Of a stretch of 64,000 nt of DNA, positions 34,239 through 47,378 are shown in pieces. The position numbers were made by a program, and so were the translations under genes. The notes beneath the pieces were generated by a model, which worked only from the letters and a program-made list of their open reading frames with translations, did not search any database and was not told the DNA's origin. Positions within the stretch are counted from its first letter, which is position 1, and every line of letters begins with the position of its first letter. The stretch comes from Impatiens glandulifera (lineage: Eukaryota > Streptophyta > Magnoliopsida > Ericales > Balsaminaceae), in NCBI RefSeq assembly GCF_907164915.1, contig NC_061866.1, positions 49,528,113-49,592,112 of the forward strand, given 5' to 3'.

Positions 34239-37082
34239 TATAATTAAAAGAATAAATTGTTGATTGAATAGTGAACTTTTGTTTAAATAAAAAATATTTG
34301 TTCCTCCTACAAAATTAACACAATATCTTACTATTATAATATTAACTAAAGTCAAAGTGTTTTTAGCGACAATTGGACCTCAAATTCTAAAATACAAACA
34401 CTTTTCATTTAAGTTATTTAGAATTAATTTAAAATAATCACATCAAACAATCAAACAAGCATAATGTTATTTATCACTAGAATGGGTAATAACGAATTAA
34501 GTGGGGGTGAAAAGTTGTGTGGTGCATATGTGTATCCATTTTATGGTTGAGTACTTTTAGGGAAGACTTGTGACTAAGAAAAAAAATGATGAATATGGAT
34601 TCCCAAATTTATATTTGTGTTGTGTTTGTAAAGTTTTTTCATACTATGATTATGATTTATGTGGTGTATTGCTCTGATTAGTTATTAATAAATTAAATTG
34701 ACTATTTGAAGATATTTTCTTTTATCTCAAATTGATGTTGATGGAGAAGATGGTCTCATGGGTATTTTGGGTAAGTTATCTAATACTCACATCAATAATT
34801 GTGAACAATTGGAAATTTGCAATTTTTTGGGTTCATAAATGGTTTAGGAATTACATTGTGACATATTAAACAATTTTTTGTTTCATTTAGTCATAGTCAA
34901 TCTTGTTCATTTAGCTTATTCAAACTCAACAATTGAGGCTAAATTATAGAGCAAAGGAATTCGCCTCGGAGCATTAATCATGCACCACAACTCTAAGCAA
35001 ATTTAAAACGTGACAAGTGTATTTTGAACGGATAGTTTAAACTAAGAAGTTTTGTTCAAAATATTCAATATTTTTAATTTTATTTTTATTAAAAACGTTT
35101 TAAGTTAATTGGGGCATAATTATGAGAACATGCTATGATTATATTTTGGTAATAAATATTCTTTTTTGGTTTTTAATTTTTTCATTGGGTGTAAAATTAA
35201 AAATAAAAACATTTAATTTTTTTAAATTAATTATAATTGTGACAAAATACTCATTTTATATGCAAAATATTGATACAATACAACATGCTAATATTCTAAT
35301 TATGTGGAATAGATTATCAAAAGGTAAACATAAACAATATTTTAAATATCAAATTATTTAATCAACCTTTATTATTAGCTCAAGAATAAATTGTTATTTT
35401 TTGAAAATTGTCCACATGTAATAAAAATATTTAAACAAATTAAAAAATCACACAAATAAAAATAATAATACATCCTCCAACAAAATTATTTTGTAAATTT
35501 TGAGAAGAATGAACTCCCAACTATTCTCTCTGGATTATAATAATAATAATTATTACCTTTTAAAAAAAGAGAAAAGTAATATTATTATAATCCAAGTAAA
35601 TCAAAATTCCAACCAAAACAAAAAAAAGAGGGACAACCATGAGCCCTTTATGATATATTTATGGCTAACGTAGATTACATGTATAATCGATAATTATCCA
35701 TAAATTACACCAACTATCTAATTTTGCTAAAGAAATGTTTTTATCTCATTTATTATCTATGTCTTGTTTGATTTTTCAAAATTGTATTTTCAACTAGCTC
35801 AAACCCTCATTTCATTCATAGTTACAACTTACAAATAGAATGACTTTATACTATAATGATAGTGATGCAATAAAATAAAATATATGTAAAAAAAAAACTA
35901 GGTAAAATTAAAAAAAATCCTAATATACATCAAACCAAACCAGCTCACATGAGAAATGAAGATCAGGAATTGAGAATTTTTCTGTAAAAGATAAAATATA
36001 TTTATTTTTAACAAAATCGAGGACTATTGATTGTTCGACAAAAGCGATTTGAATAAAAAAGAAGCATGGACATGAAAAATTAGACCGCCGACTTTTATCA
36101 ATTTACAAATTCTTCGACCATACGACGGGAGTTGTATACAAAGCGCGGGAACGAATTTACCGCCATATAGCTTATCGACGATTACTAGGGATGCCAGACT
36201 TGGATTTTAGTGTCGAATCATATTAGAGTCCTACAGCTAAAAAAAAGAAACTTCAACTAATTGATATTTTCAATCACAATGCCAAACTAATCAAACTAGA
36301 ATTTGTTTTATTTATAAATTTTATATATTAATTCAAAAAAATTATAAAAATTTACAAACCATAACTCAAATTTGTGAGAAAAATCCAAAATCAAACAAGG
36401 CCTTATTTGTAGCGCGGAAAGTGAACGTGAAGTGCGAGGTAGAGACTAGAGATACGAGACGACTCTCTCTCTGCAAATCTCCCCCATCTCTCTCTCTCTT
36501 TTTCTGTCCTTATCTTCGTCGACTCTTCCAGCAACCGACTCGGCGCGCTGTGGCTCTTGCACTGGTTCCGAATTTGATTTATTCCCAGAAACTTGTCGGT
36601 AGACGCGTTAGCTTAACAGTGGAAGCTAGATTCAAGGGAGAGATATATGTAATGGAATCATATACCCATCTCTCTTAATTTCTCACAGGATTTCTCATCG
36701 TTCGATTTCGCCACTCCGACCCTTTCAAGGGTAATTGATTTCGCCGCCGCCGGTGGGTGGGAAATATCCGGCTAAAGCTTACGTCTTGATCATCGTCTCT
36801 CGTTTTTTGTTTTGTTTTTGGTTTTTACATTTGTGAATTCCGATTCCGATTTATTTATCATAGTTAATCCCCGATCTGGAGTTTGGTCAGCGGTTGATTA
36901 ATTTCGGTAGGTGAGAGCGAACGAGCGCAAAAAAAGCAAAAAGATTGACTGGTAGATGATTGATTGATTGAATGAGATTTCTGTCGAAACCCTAGAGAAA
37001 TTTCAGAGGGTATGATAAGATAAGATTTACCCCTTTTGGGTAGTAAGTAAGTAAGTAAGTAAATCGATTAACTGACATAACC
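34239..37082. other. A+T-rich intergenic DNA and IDD gene promoter/5' leader
   Basis: No gene is seen up to about 36400. From 36420 the sequence becomes richer in C and T (CTCTCTCTCTG-type runs at 36465-36505), a common feature of plant 5' leaders. This continues to the IDD start codon at 37083. The leader has several short upstream ATGs, including one opening an 85-codon frame at 36421. Confidence 0.55.
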
Positions 37083-39220
37083 ATGCCGGCCGACCTGGAT
37101 AACTCGTCTGCTGTAAACGATTCAACAGTTTCAGGTGAAGCTAGTGTTTCTTCTTCGGGAAATCAAGTGGTGCCAATGCCACCTCCGACCAAAAAGAAGC
37201 GAAATCTTCCTGGAATGCCAGGTATATATATTAGAAACAAAACATACATTTGATTATTAAACTGTTTGAAACTGGAATACGTTATCTATTCATTTTTTTT
37301 TTGCAGATCCGGATTCTGAAGTGATTGCTTTATCACCTAAGACTCTTCTAGCGACAAATCGTTTTATCTGTGAAATCTGCAACAAGGGTTTTCAGAGAGA
37401 CCAGAATTTACAGCTTCATAGAAGGGGTCATAATCTTCCTTGGAAGTTGAGGCAAAGATCGAGCAATGAGATTAGGAAACGAGTTTATGTTTGCCCTGAA
37501 CCCTCTTGTGTACATCACCATCCTTCTCGTGCTTTAGGTGACTTGACAGGGATCAAGAAACACTTCTGTAGGAAACATGGTGAAAAGAAATGGAAGTGTG
37601 AAAAGTGTTCAAAGAAATATGCAGTTCAGTCTGATTGGAAAGCCCATTTGAAGGTATGTGGAACAAGAGAGTACAAATGCGATTGTGGAACACTCTTCTC
37701 CAGGTAAGCTTTCTTCAAACATCTCATCAATCATCATGTTTGATTTACAATACCATTTTGGTATCTGAAAACAAGCTTTTTCTTTTTAAAGGAGAGATAG
37801 TTTCATCACGCACAGAGCATTTTGTGATGCACTAGCGGAAGAAAGTGCTAAGGTAGAACCTTCCCCTGCTGCGGCGGCTCCGGCCAAGCCGCAGCCACCA
37901 TCTCCTCCTCCTCTTCCTCCGGCGGCGGCGGCAGTATCCCAGCCGAAGTCTGCTGATTTGGCATCCTCTGTCTTACCTTTACAGAATTCAGGTATGCAGC
38001 TTTTTAAATAGGATTTTTGCCAGTTTTACAATTTGGGTTAAATAAAGCAAACTGAAAAAAAAAGAGATCTCTGTTGTTTTATCTGTTCTTGGATTGTAGC
38101 TGTTTTTGTCTGTTACTGTTCTTTGTTGTCTTTTGCAAGTATATAATAAATGATAAGAGATTATTATGAGAGAAGTTGGGCATGCAAAATTTGCAGAATG
38201 TTCTTAGAAACGAGTTTTTAATAATAATATGTTTCAATTCAGAAATCTTCTGCAAGCTATTTGTTAATGATAAACTAACCCAAAAAGCATTCAAAAGTTG
38301 AAAAAAGAGCGATCTTGAAGTGGGTTTTGAGTATATTATTCTTTTCCATAAGCTATTAACTAAAGATTATTAAAAGGAAAAGTAACTTTTCTGCATATGC
38401 ATATGCTTATGACTTTTCCTCTTTTCTATTCTCTCATTGCTTTTCAGCAGCAACACCGGAAAATCCCAGTTCTTCTCCGACTGTAGAAGATGCACCACCA
38501 CCACCCCCACCTCCGCCTCCGGCGCCACCTACTCCTCCTCCGGATCTGTCCAGGGATTCAATCGGAAGCCCATCAAGTAATGGAAACACAGGCAGCAGCA
38601 TGTTTGCGGGTTTATTTAGGTCATCATCGAATCATACTGGAAACTTACAACAACCTCAGTCATCTAGATTTACAGACTTGCTACGGGCAATGGGTCAAAC
38701 CGAGGACCCAATAGTACCAGATCCATGTACCGAACCCGTCTCTTTATGCCTTGCCCCAAACTACGGGTCATCATCAATTTTTGGTCAATCTGGGCAGGAC
38801 TACATGCAATATGTTTCTCCACCTCAGCCTGCTCTATCTGCAACTGCCTTGCTACAAAAAGCTGCCCAAATTGGGGCAACTTCATCCAACGGATCCCTTC
38901 TGAGGGCACTCGGGATAGTTCCATCCGGACCATCTTCTTCAAGGCAGCAAATCGAAACAGAGAATTCTCCGTCTTCAATTACAGGTGGGCTTAGGCTGGG
39001 GCTGCCTTGTGATGGCGGTTCTGGTCTTAAGGAACTAATGATGGGGACACCTTCTCTGTTTGGTCCAAAACAGATAACTCTTGATTTTCTTGGATTGGGA
39101 ATGGCAGCTGGTGGTGGCCAGTCGGCCCTGATGTCTTCAATGGGCGGTGGTGGTGGTGGATTAGATACAACATTTGGTGGTACGGAATTCAATGGAAATG
39201 ACATGGGAAGGAGCTCATGA
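37083..39220 (+). CDS. INDETERMINATE DOMAIN (IDD) C2H2 zinc-finger transcription factor
   Basis: Four exons: 37083-37221, 37307-37703, 37792-37991 and 38448-39220. They total 1509 nt (502 aa). A nuclear signal TKKKRNLPGMP (36-46) precedes the ID domain. It has two C2H2 fingers (FICEICNKGFQRDQNLQLH..H and VYVCPEPSC..HH..KKHFCRKH) and two C2HC fingers (WKCEKCSKKYAVQSDWKAHLKVC and YKCDCGTLFSRRDSFITHRAFC). The rest is Pro/Ala-rich and then Ser/Gly-rich. The tail has QKAAQIGATSSN and TLDFLGLGM, the two C-terminal boxes of the IDD4/IDD5/IDD12-like branch. IDD proteins bind DNA with SHR/SCR/DELLA partners; this protein's own role cannot be read from sequence. The exon 4 acceptor is CAGCAG (38445-38450), so one alanine may be alternatively included. 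Confidence 0.95.
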
Positions 39221-40499
39221 AATTGCAGTGGGGACCCAAGAAACAGACAGAGAGACAGCTGTGACTGTGAAGTGTACAGGAGGAAGGAGGAGGAGGGCCA
39301 TGTCGTATTTATCAGAGCCATATTTTTACAGCTAGATGGCGGGGTTTATGATAATGATGATGATGATTGAAGAAACAACAATTTGGGTTAGATATATATT
39401 ATTATTATCATCTACTTTTTAATGCCTTAAAAAAAAAGTAGTTGTCTTCTTCTTGAAAACCAAGCATTTATTATAATATATAGTAGTAGCTCTCAACTGT
39501 GGATTCCTCAATCTTAATCTACTCAACTGAATTTTTAATTCTTTCCAAATCAAAGTTGAGGAAAGTAGCCTTTATTAATATATTATTATTGGGTTTGAAG
39601 TAAAATTGTATTTATAAATCACTTAACCCTTTTTTGGTATTGATATTGGTGTTTTCCAGCTAGAAGATTAGAACCCTAGATGTCCTATGCATGATGTTGA
39701 CAACTAAAAGGTTATGTCCTAGAGGGGAGTATGAAATTAATACTTGTGGAAGACATACAATTCATGGTTGTCTTTCCCAATAGTTAGTTGTTCCTCTTTA
39801 CAAGCATATAGTGCATTAATTATGCATATCAAATTAATTACATTTGTTTTTGTAAATGACTTAGGATTTTTTATTATCTAGAGCTAGTTATTGCACAATC
39901 TTGTAAAGTTTTCAAAAAACAAGTTGATGATTTTGTTTTGAGCTAATTAAGATCAACTAGGAAAAAAACAATCTTTTTATATGATCCATTCATTTCACTT
40001 TTGAAGTATCTTGGAGTGTCATTAAGCAATCTCATCAGGTGAATCTAGATCTACTGGAGCCTATATTTTATGGTTCAAAGGTCACAAAGATTCTGACTGA
40101 AAGATAGAGAAATTTCATGTAGGCAAAGACATAACACTAGTAAAACACTTATAATGAGCTACTTAAAAAAAAAAAAAATTGTAATGAGCTTTATCAATGG
40201 AGCAAACTCACTTTTAGGGTAAATGGATTATCTCCTAGTCGTTTTAAAATACCTGTTATCGTGAAACGGATGAATGACCGTTTCTTATGACATCAAAATG
40301 GGTACTTTTCGAATGAAATTTTTTGTTTCGAAAGGTTATTTTGAATTCAGGAGACGTTCCAAAATGCGCCGGTTAATCATTTTTTTCCACCTCTTCCTCG
40401 CATTCCTCAATCGATATTCACCCTCCAATCTTCTAATTATCGTGTGAAGCAGCTTCAAGTATACATGGAAAAATAGATGGTATAAACACGACTGTAAAC

Positions 40500-40650
40500 A
40501 CTGTCAAAAGTTTAGTTATTATTGTCGTTTGCTAACGTCCTTATTACTGTCAAAAGTTTAGTTATTATTGTCGTTTGCGAACGTCCTTATTATTGTCGTT
40601 TGTGAACGTTCTTATTATTGTCGTTTGTGAACGTCTTTAAAATTGTCGTC
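40500..40650 (+). repeat. ~25-bp tandem repeat (TTATTATTGTCGTTTGYGAACGTC)
   Basis: Five to six imperfect units built on ATTGTCGTTTGTGAACGT, some with an inserted CTGTCAAAAGTTTAG. Units drift in sequence towards the right end. Confidence 0.75.
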
Positions 40651-43389
40651 TTTGAATATTTTTTTTTCCTATGTTTTGAGATGGTAGAAGAGTGTGATTA
40701 AATATGGTGAACAACTATTTATAGTAAAAAAATAAAAGAAATATCAGCCCTCATAATTCAGGTTATTTTTCATGATGTTCTTATAAAGTTTGTTTATATT
40801 TTAAAGAATGTATTGAATAATTAATTTTGAATCCATTTCACATCCCCATATATATATATAGTCAAGACACTTATTTCATATAATTTTAATTTACTTGTGC
40901 CATATAATAATAAGAATGTTTAAAATGACATGGCTCAATTGGTCACCCTTGGATAAACAATACAGTACATTCTAATGGCTTGACCAAGGCATCATGACAA
41001 TATTATTATTTGTTTCAAATATTAATAGTCTGTTTGAATGAAAAAGTTAAAAGAGCTAGCATATAAAAATCTACATATTACTTTAGTTAAGTTTTGGGCC
41101 TTTGTTGGTTTGGGCTGACATTTCTTTCTATTATTCACGACTTTGTTTAAATATGTATTGTCGCTAAAAAAATCACGTTTCTTCTTTAAGAATCGAGACA
41201 GTTAAAATCAAGAATTTATTTAAAATTGTTGTTATTTATAAATTCGTAAAATCGATAATTTATTTTAAATAGTAAAAATTCACTTAAAATGGTTATTGGT
41301 TATATATTGTTATTATTTTTATATATTAAATATAAGATTAATTAAAAAAATAACAAACAAATTATACTAAAAAGAATTATAATTACAAAAACAAAGTCAC
41401 AAGTTTATTTATTTGAATAAATAATATAATATTTTTTTTTAATTTATAAATATAAAATTCATATTATTATATAAAATTATATAGAATCGTAAAATTAAAA
41501 TAATTTATAACTTCATAAATTGTAAAAACTAAAGATCATATTTAAATTTAAATAGTAAAAAATTAACTGATTATTTAGAATTGTTAAGCTATTTTATGAT
41601 AGTAAAATTTTAATAATTAAATATATATTTTAAATCGGCAAGACGAAGATATACAATGACATATCTAAATAGTGATAGTTCCGGATGAAAACAAAATTCA
41701 AAAAATAATTTTTTATCTACTATGTATAATATCAAAATATTGGTTAATCGGAATAGTTATGACAATTTTTTTAAATCAAATTTTTCTATTTTCTCAAATT
41801 ACATATTATGCGAATTTTCTTTCTCATTATGTTTAATTCAAACTAACTCTAAATTAAAGACATGAAAGGTATGTGTTAAATCTTATTTAATTAATCGGTG
41901 CAATATAAGGGTATTATAAATTAATTAATGATTTTGCCCACATTGGAGAAATGAAAAATAAATTAATTAAGAGAAAGCACTTAAAGCAGGCAATGACCAA
42001 TGACTTACCATGCCTTGTCACGTGCCGATGCTGCTGTTATTTATTTTATTTTATTTTTAATTTTGACAATAAGACAATTTAAAAAAAACTTAAAAATCAA
42101 TTTAATTTGCTTTTTGCATTTAAAGTAATAATAATTAGGAAACAAGAGAATCATCGTTTAGATTGGAATCAAATTATCTAGCTGGCATAATGGAATGAAT
42201 GGACGACAAACCCAACCACCTGAATAATACATCGTACTTATAATTAATTTTATTAATTATATTTTCCCACTTTTTAATTACTATATATATAATAATTATT
42301 ATTATTCAATTTATATATATTTTTAATAAAAATCTTCAATTTAAATAAGGTACTAAAATAAATTATCAAGGATTTTTGTCTCTTTTTAAAAAATAATTTC
42401 TTTGTTTTATTTTGAGATATTTTTAGAAAAATGTATTTTAAAATTGGAAATTATTTCTAAAAGGAAAAATATATTACATTTGAAAAATAAAATCTAGAAT
42501 AATAAAAAATATTTAGATAATTTATAATATAGAGAAGATTTCAAGAAAATTACCGTAACTTAATAAATGAACTTAGTCAGAATCCATTGAGATTTCAGAC
42601 CAAACTATTTCATTTTACTTAAACTATCATTACATTATTTTGGAATTTTTATTCAACTCATATAATTCACCATATTTTGTTTTAATCATTTAATTATTCA
42701 ATTATCAATCTAAATATTAATTTTTTTTTTTTTTTATAAATTTTAAATATAAAATATACTATAATAATTTAATCAATTAAAAACCCAAATAACCTACTTT
42801 TTTTTATCAAATAATTTTAAAAAAATCCAATAAAATTAATTTTAGAAAATAGCCCACCAAGCAAAACCTTTTTAATAAACAACCAATCATGATGTTTAGA
42901 AACGCATAATATAATAAGAGTTGAACGAAAAAATATTATTGAATTTGTTAATATATGTCTAATTAAAAAAATATTTAAAACCATTATTTCATATACATTA
43001 CTATCACAATAAGACATTTTAAAACATATATAAATTTTAATTAAAATTGGTCAAACCCAACTCCACTCTAGAGCTAGTCAAAATAAGTAATTGGAGAAAA
43101 TTCATAATAAAATAATAGAAGTAAATATTGTTTATTTTGGGATAATTAGGATAATAGTATTTTTTTTTAGTGAAAATTGAATTAAAAAAATTATAGTATC
43201 TTAGACTATTACCTTATTAGGTTAATGCATTATTATAATGTAGTAAATCCCAAAAAAAAACTTAAATAAAGTTAGAAGGAAATTATTCTCTATGGTTTGG
43301 TGAAATGTCAATTAAAATTGGGAGTACAATTTCAATTTTATTACTTGTTCTATAATTTAATTCAATGAGTAAACAATATAAATAAATAA

Positions 43390-43393
<4 letters not shown>

Positions 43394-43428
<35 letters not shown>
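43394..43428. repeat. (TA)n microsatellite
   Basis: About 17 TA units following a short (AAAT)n run. Confidence 0.85.
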
Positions 43429-43429
<1 letters not shown>

Positions 43430-43508
43430 GTGACATTTTAAGTTTCAATATTATTATTTCCAAATTCCACTCCCTTTTGTCTATAATGTTGTTCTAGCTA
43501 GATTTCCC

Positions 43509-44265
43509 TAAGGGTGTAAACGAGTCAAATCGAGTCGAGTACCATACTATTCGAACTCGACTCGAATTATATTATAAATACTCGACCTCGAATTCGATCG
43601 AGTAGCAAAATGTATACTAGAACTCGACTCGATTACAATTCGAGCTACTCGACTCAAACTCAAAAACTCGAAAATTAAAATTTTTAATTAAAATTATATT
43701 TTATAACTAAATAATATTTCAAACATAATATAATATATATTTAACAAACTACAGATATATAATCACATTATTATTTAAAAATAAGAAATATAAATCTCAT
43801 CATATAATTTAAAGATAATCATCCAATCATAAACATCTAATTTAGAAATTATAAATGAAACGTTTATCATAAATATTAAAAGTTTCGCAATATGATGCAT
43901 TAGTCATATGGTGATCTTCAAATTCTACAAGATTCGAAATATGAAATAGTGAAGGACTGAAATAATGAAAAAATTGTTCCGTTAATATTAGAATCTAAAA
44001 AATAGAGATACTTCAAAGTTTTTTTGATAAAGAAAGAATATGAATGATGAAGAAAAAAAAAAGAGATAGAGAAGTTTGAAAATGAAAAGAGAAGAGAGAT
44101 AGAGATTTGACGGTTTGAGAATGAAAGGATAAGAGAAAAATGAGTTTGGTTGTTTAGAATGGAAGGAGAAAAGAAAAATATGAGTTTGATTGTTTAAGAA
44201 TAGAAGGAGGATAGACAGAGGATTTGAGAATGAAAATCTTAAAAGACAAAATGAAATTAATTTTT

Positions 44266-44350
<85 letters not shown>

Positions 44351-44577
44351 TTATATATATATGAAAATAGATATAATATATATATAGAAATAGATATATA
44401 ATATATTATATATAATATATAACAAGCTACTCTCGAGTTACTCGAACAACAAATGTAAAGTTCGAGCTCGATTTTATAATCGAGTTACTCGAACTCGACT
44501 CGAGCTCGGTCAAACCGAGTTCGAGTCGAGCTTTGACCGAACTACTCACGAGCAACTTGACTCGTTTACACCCCTAA
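43509..44577. mobile_element. Non-autonomous hAT-like element (GGGTGTAAACGAGT termini)
   Basis: The left end reads TAAGGGTGTAAACGAGT; the right end is ACTCGTTTACACCCCTAA. Flanks GATTTCCC (43501-43508) and AATTTCCC (44578-44585) are an 8-bp duplication with one mismatch. Subterminal zones are dense in CGAGTCGAG / CTCGACTCG motifs in inverted orientation, and the centre is A+T rich with a long (TA)n. Many plants carry families with such ends; the hAT assignment rests on the 8-bp duplication. Confidence 0.72.
44269..44343. repeat. (AT)n microsatellite inside the 43.5 kb element
   Basis: About 37 uninterrupted AT units, followed by more TATATA-rich DNA. The open frame across it is an artefact. 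Confidence 0.9.
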
Positions 44578-45383
44578 AATTTCCCTATTCATTATGTACA
44601 AATTATTTGTTTTGATTCTATTTTTTTACTTTTATTTTGACAACTCATCCCGGTGTTGGTTAATGCAAGTTCCTCTTATTTTTTTTTATGATACCAATAC
44701 CGTAGATTTAATGTAAAAGAAACTCTCAATTTAAAAAAAAAATAAAAATCAAAGACTCTCACATTATAAAAGAAAAAAAACTACTCCAAACTGCCAATTA
44801 ATTATAATGAAGATATGATAAATTATATATACACCTTGTTAGGGTATATATGTAGTATGTAATATATACATGTACATGTGAATATGTGATGGTGTTGATG
44901 ATTTGGTGTCTCGATCTATTTCTAAATAAATCATGAATAGGACGAGGAAACATAGGCCATCTAATTCTTAATTAGTTAGATCGATGTGTTTGGATAACTT
45001 AAATGAATTATTAATGATGACAAAATTAATGAACAAAATAAGAATGAATGAATGAATGAATGAATGGAATATCTTACACCTTACGGTGGTTGATGAGTTA
45101 ATGAGTTTTAATTTCTTTTAAATATATATAGTTTTCATGATTTGCAGTATAAAAAAAAAAATGAATAATATTTGATGGCAGACCAAGAGAGAGATTGAAG
45201 GATGGGGCCTGGCTGATGGGGGCAATGTCCTTTAATTAAGCGATTGGACCATACACAATCGGTGGTATATATATAATCAGATCCAAAGATCATTAAACCC
45301 CCCATCAATATCGAATTCATCCATTTTTGTTACTTAATCACTTCTTCTTCATCATCTTCATATTTATATTATTATTAGTATAT
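44578..45383. other. Upstream region of the DVL/RTFL gene
   Basis: A+T-rich sequence with (GAAT)n at about 45040-45066. The promoter of the small peptide gene is at the right end. No other gene is seen. Confidence 0.55.
45266..45276 (+). promoter_or_regulatory. Candidate TATA box of the DVL/RTFL gene
   Basis: TATATATATAA lies 108-118 bp upstream of the start codon, which would give a 5' UTR of about 75-85 nt. AT-rich sequence is common here, so this is only suggestive. Confidence 0.4.
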
Positions 45384-45494
45384 ATGAGGTTATCATGCAG
45401 AAGAAAGCTTGGGAGATTCTTGAAGCAACAAAGAGCTAGGCTTTACATTATGAGGAGATGTATTGTCATCCTTCTTTGCTGGCGTGACTCATGA
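45384..45494 (+). CDS. DEVIL/ROTUNDIFOLIA-like small peptide (DVL/RTFL)
   Basis: A 36-codon frame runs from ATG at 45384 to TGA at 45492-45494. It reads [20 protein letters not shown], then [16 protein letters not shown]. The block RARLYIxRRCxxxLLCWRD is the RTF domain that defines the plant DVL/RTFL family, peptides of about 40-140 aa that alter cell proliferation and organ shape when overexpressed. The family is typically intronless with a basic N-terminus, a hydrophobic centre and the LLCW motif, all present. The peptide is close to the shortest members and consists almost entirely of the RTF domain. A TATA-like element lies about 110 bp upstream. Membrane association is reported for the family. 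The motif match over 25 residues makes chance very unlikely. Confidence 0.92.
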   Translation: MRLSCRRKLGRFLKQQRARLYIMRRCIVILLCWRDS

Positions 45495-46131
45495 TCGATC
45501 ATCTTCATCATCCATCCATATATAAACCCTAATTACCCATCTCTCAATTCTCTCTGTTTTTTTCTACACTAACAACATGTTTAGCTAGGCTGCAGCCCGA
45601 TTTGTCCATTTATGAGATTAGTCTTAAAAGGGAAGCAATTGAACTAGAGACAAAGAAACAGCTAGACCTAGTTGGGCGCGTCTAATTGGCATTATCTACT
45701 CAGCCCGAGAAACATAGACAAAAAAAGGGATCTCGTCGTCAAGTTCATCAATCAGTCTAACTCAATGTAATTAATCAAGGGAGATCGATCGATCGGAAGC
45801 ACCATGCATGTTAATTTGTAATACTAACATTAGTTGTAAGCTTGTAATTAATTGTTTGTATGAACAATTAATTAGAAGCCTAGGTAGCTAACAAGGTGGG
45901 CATAAAAAAATGAAAGTTATCTTCAATTTTCATTTCACACTTATTCAAGATTTTTTTTTTTTTTTTACTTTTGTAATAATTTCAGACATATGTATGGATC
46001 AATAAACAGTATTGTGAAGGAAAAAGAATGACATAACACAATAAAACTTTTGTTTAGGTTTTCAAAGTTTAGATAATTTTAGGTCTAATTAGGTTAAGAC
46101 CAATTGTTTTTTTTATATATTAGATCAATCA
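45495..46131. other. 3' flank of the DVL/RTFL gene
   Basis: Probably the 3' UTR and terminator region of the small peptide gene; a GATCGATCGATC run is at about 45783-45795. No other gene is seen. Confidence 0.5.
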
Positions 46132-46141
46132 TTTATTTTAA

Positions 46142-47368
46142 GGGAAGAATGCCAATTTTACACAACAAGTTGTAAGAAGGTGTCAAATTTACTTATTAAA
46201 TATCAAAATTCTATTTATACCTATTAACTTGTAAAAAAGTGTCAAATTTATTTGAAATAACGGAAATATTAAACACCGTCAAAATTTTTGCCACATGTAA
46301 TATCCACATATTTTTTATTTATTTTTATATTATCATTAGTTTGATTATTTTTTCATTTAAACAAATCATTAAAAATTGTCCTTATCCATTCTTTCTCTCT
46401 TATCCCACGATTATCCATTTTTTTTTCTTAATTTCTTTCTTTGTCTCCTCTCTAATATGCATAGGGAGTGCATAAATAAGTCCCTTCCTAAAATGAAATT
46501 GAGGCCATATCTTTATAATAAGATCATTCAACCTCTATCCCTAATTTAATTCAAATGGAGATATAAACATAATCTCTTTATATTATAAATCAAAAATAAT
46601 TTATATTAAATTGAGTCTTTATAACTATCTAAAAAAACTGTAAAATTAATAATTGAACTACAAGTTCAACTAAAATGACATTAGTTGATTCAAAATGAAT
46701 TATGTGTGACAAAAATTTACTATGAATTTAATATAATCTATTAATTTTGAATCATGTAATTTCCTTTTAGTTGAACCTGTTGTAGTTCAATTCTTAATTT
46801 TATATATTTTTTGGTTTGGTTAGATATAAAGACTCAACTTAATATAATTTATTTTTGGTTTATAATATAAAGAGATTGTGTTTATCTCTCTTTCCATTTG
46901 AATTAAAAGTGAATAAAATAATATACGATGATATGATAATATGATGGGTAGAGAGATAGAGGTCAATAAACCTCAATTTCATTAATTAGTTTCATTTTAG
47001 GAAAAATAATCAATCGATTCCTATGGAGATGGAGATGGAGATGGAGATGGAGATGGAGATGGAAATGGAAATGGAAAGAGAAAAGTTCAAAAGAAAATGA
47101 ATAATTGTGAGATAAAGAGAGAGAAAAAATGAATAAAGAAAGATTTAATGTTTTATTTAAATTGAAAAATAATTAAACTAATGTCAATTTTTTAAAAAAA
47201 AAATAGATATTACATGTGGCAAAAAAAATTGACGGTGTTTAACATTTCCGTTATTTTAAATAAAATTGAAACTTTTTAACAAGTTAGTATATATAAATAG
47301 AATTTTGATACTTAATAAAAAATTTGACACCTTCTTACAAGTTGGTGTGTAAAATTGACATTCTTCCC
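46142..47368. mobile_element. 1.2 kb fold-back MULE-type element
   Basis: The ends are GGGAAGAATGCCAATTTTAC and its inverted counterpart GTAAAATTGACATTCTTCCC. A perfect 10-bp direct repeat TTTATTTTAA flanks it at 46132-46141 and 47369-47378. Complementarity goes far beyond the ends: GTCAAATTT, CCACATGTAATATCCA, GAACTACAAGTTCAACTAA and AAAAATAATTTATATTAA all recur inverted. The element is thus close to a full-length palindrome centred near 46.7 kb. A (ATGGAG)n hexamer run (47022-47070) interrupts the right half. It carries no transposase. Confidence 0.85.
47022..47070 (+). repeat. Hexanucleotide repeat (GGAGAT)n
   Basis: Six to eight units of TGGAGA grading into TGGAAA, within the right half of the fold-back element and absent from its left half. 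Confidence 0.8.
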
Positions 47369-47378
47369 TTTATTTTAA

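Larger units (their letters stand above)
39221..43508. other. A+T-rich intergenic DNA with a ~25-bp minisatellite
   Basis: The IDD 3' UTR is at the left. No gene is seen in the remaining 4 kb. A small tandem array at 40500-40650 is listed separately. There is a G-box-like CACGTG at 42020-42025. Confidence 0.6.

Noticed and set aside
36070..36230. Fairly balanced open reading (DRRLLSIYKFFDHTT...) upstream of the IDD gene
   Set aside because: No start codon in context and no family match; more likely part of the promoter region.
44190..44387. Open frame through the (AT)n tract (YIYIYI repeat); similarly 53405-53611
   Set aside because: Microsatellite translation, not a gene.
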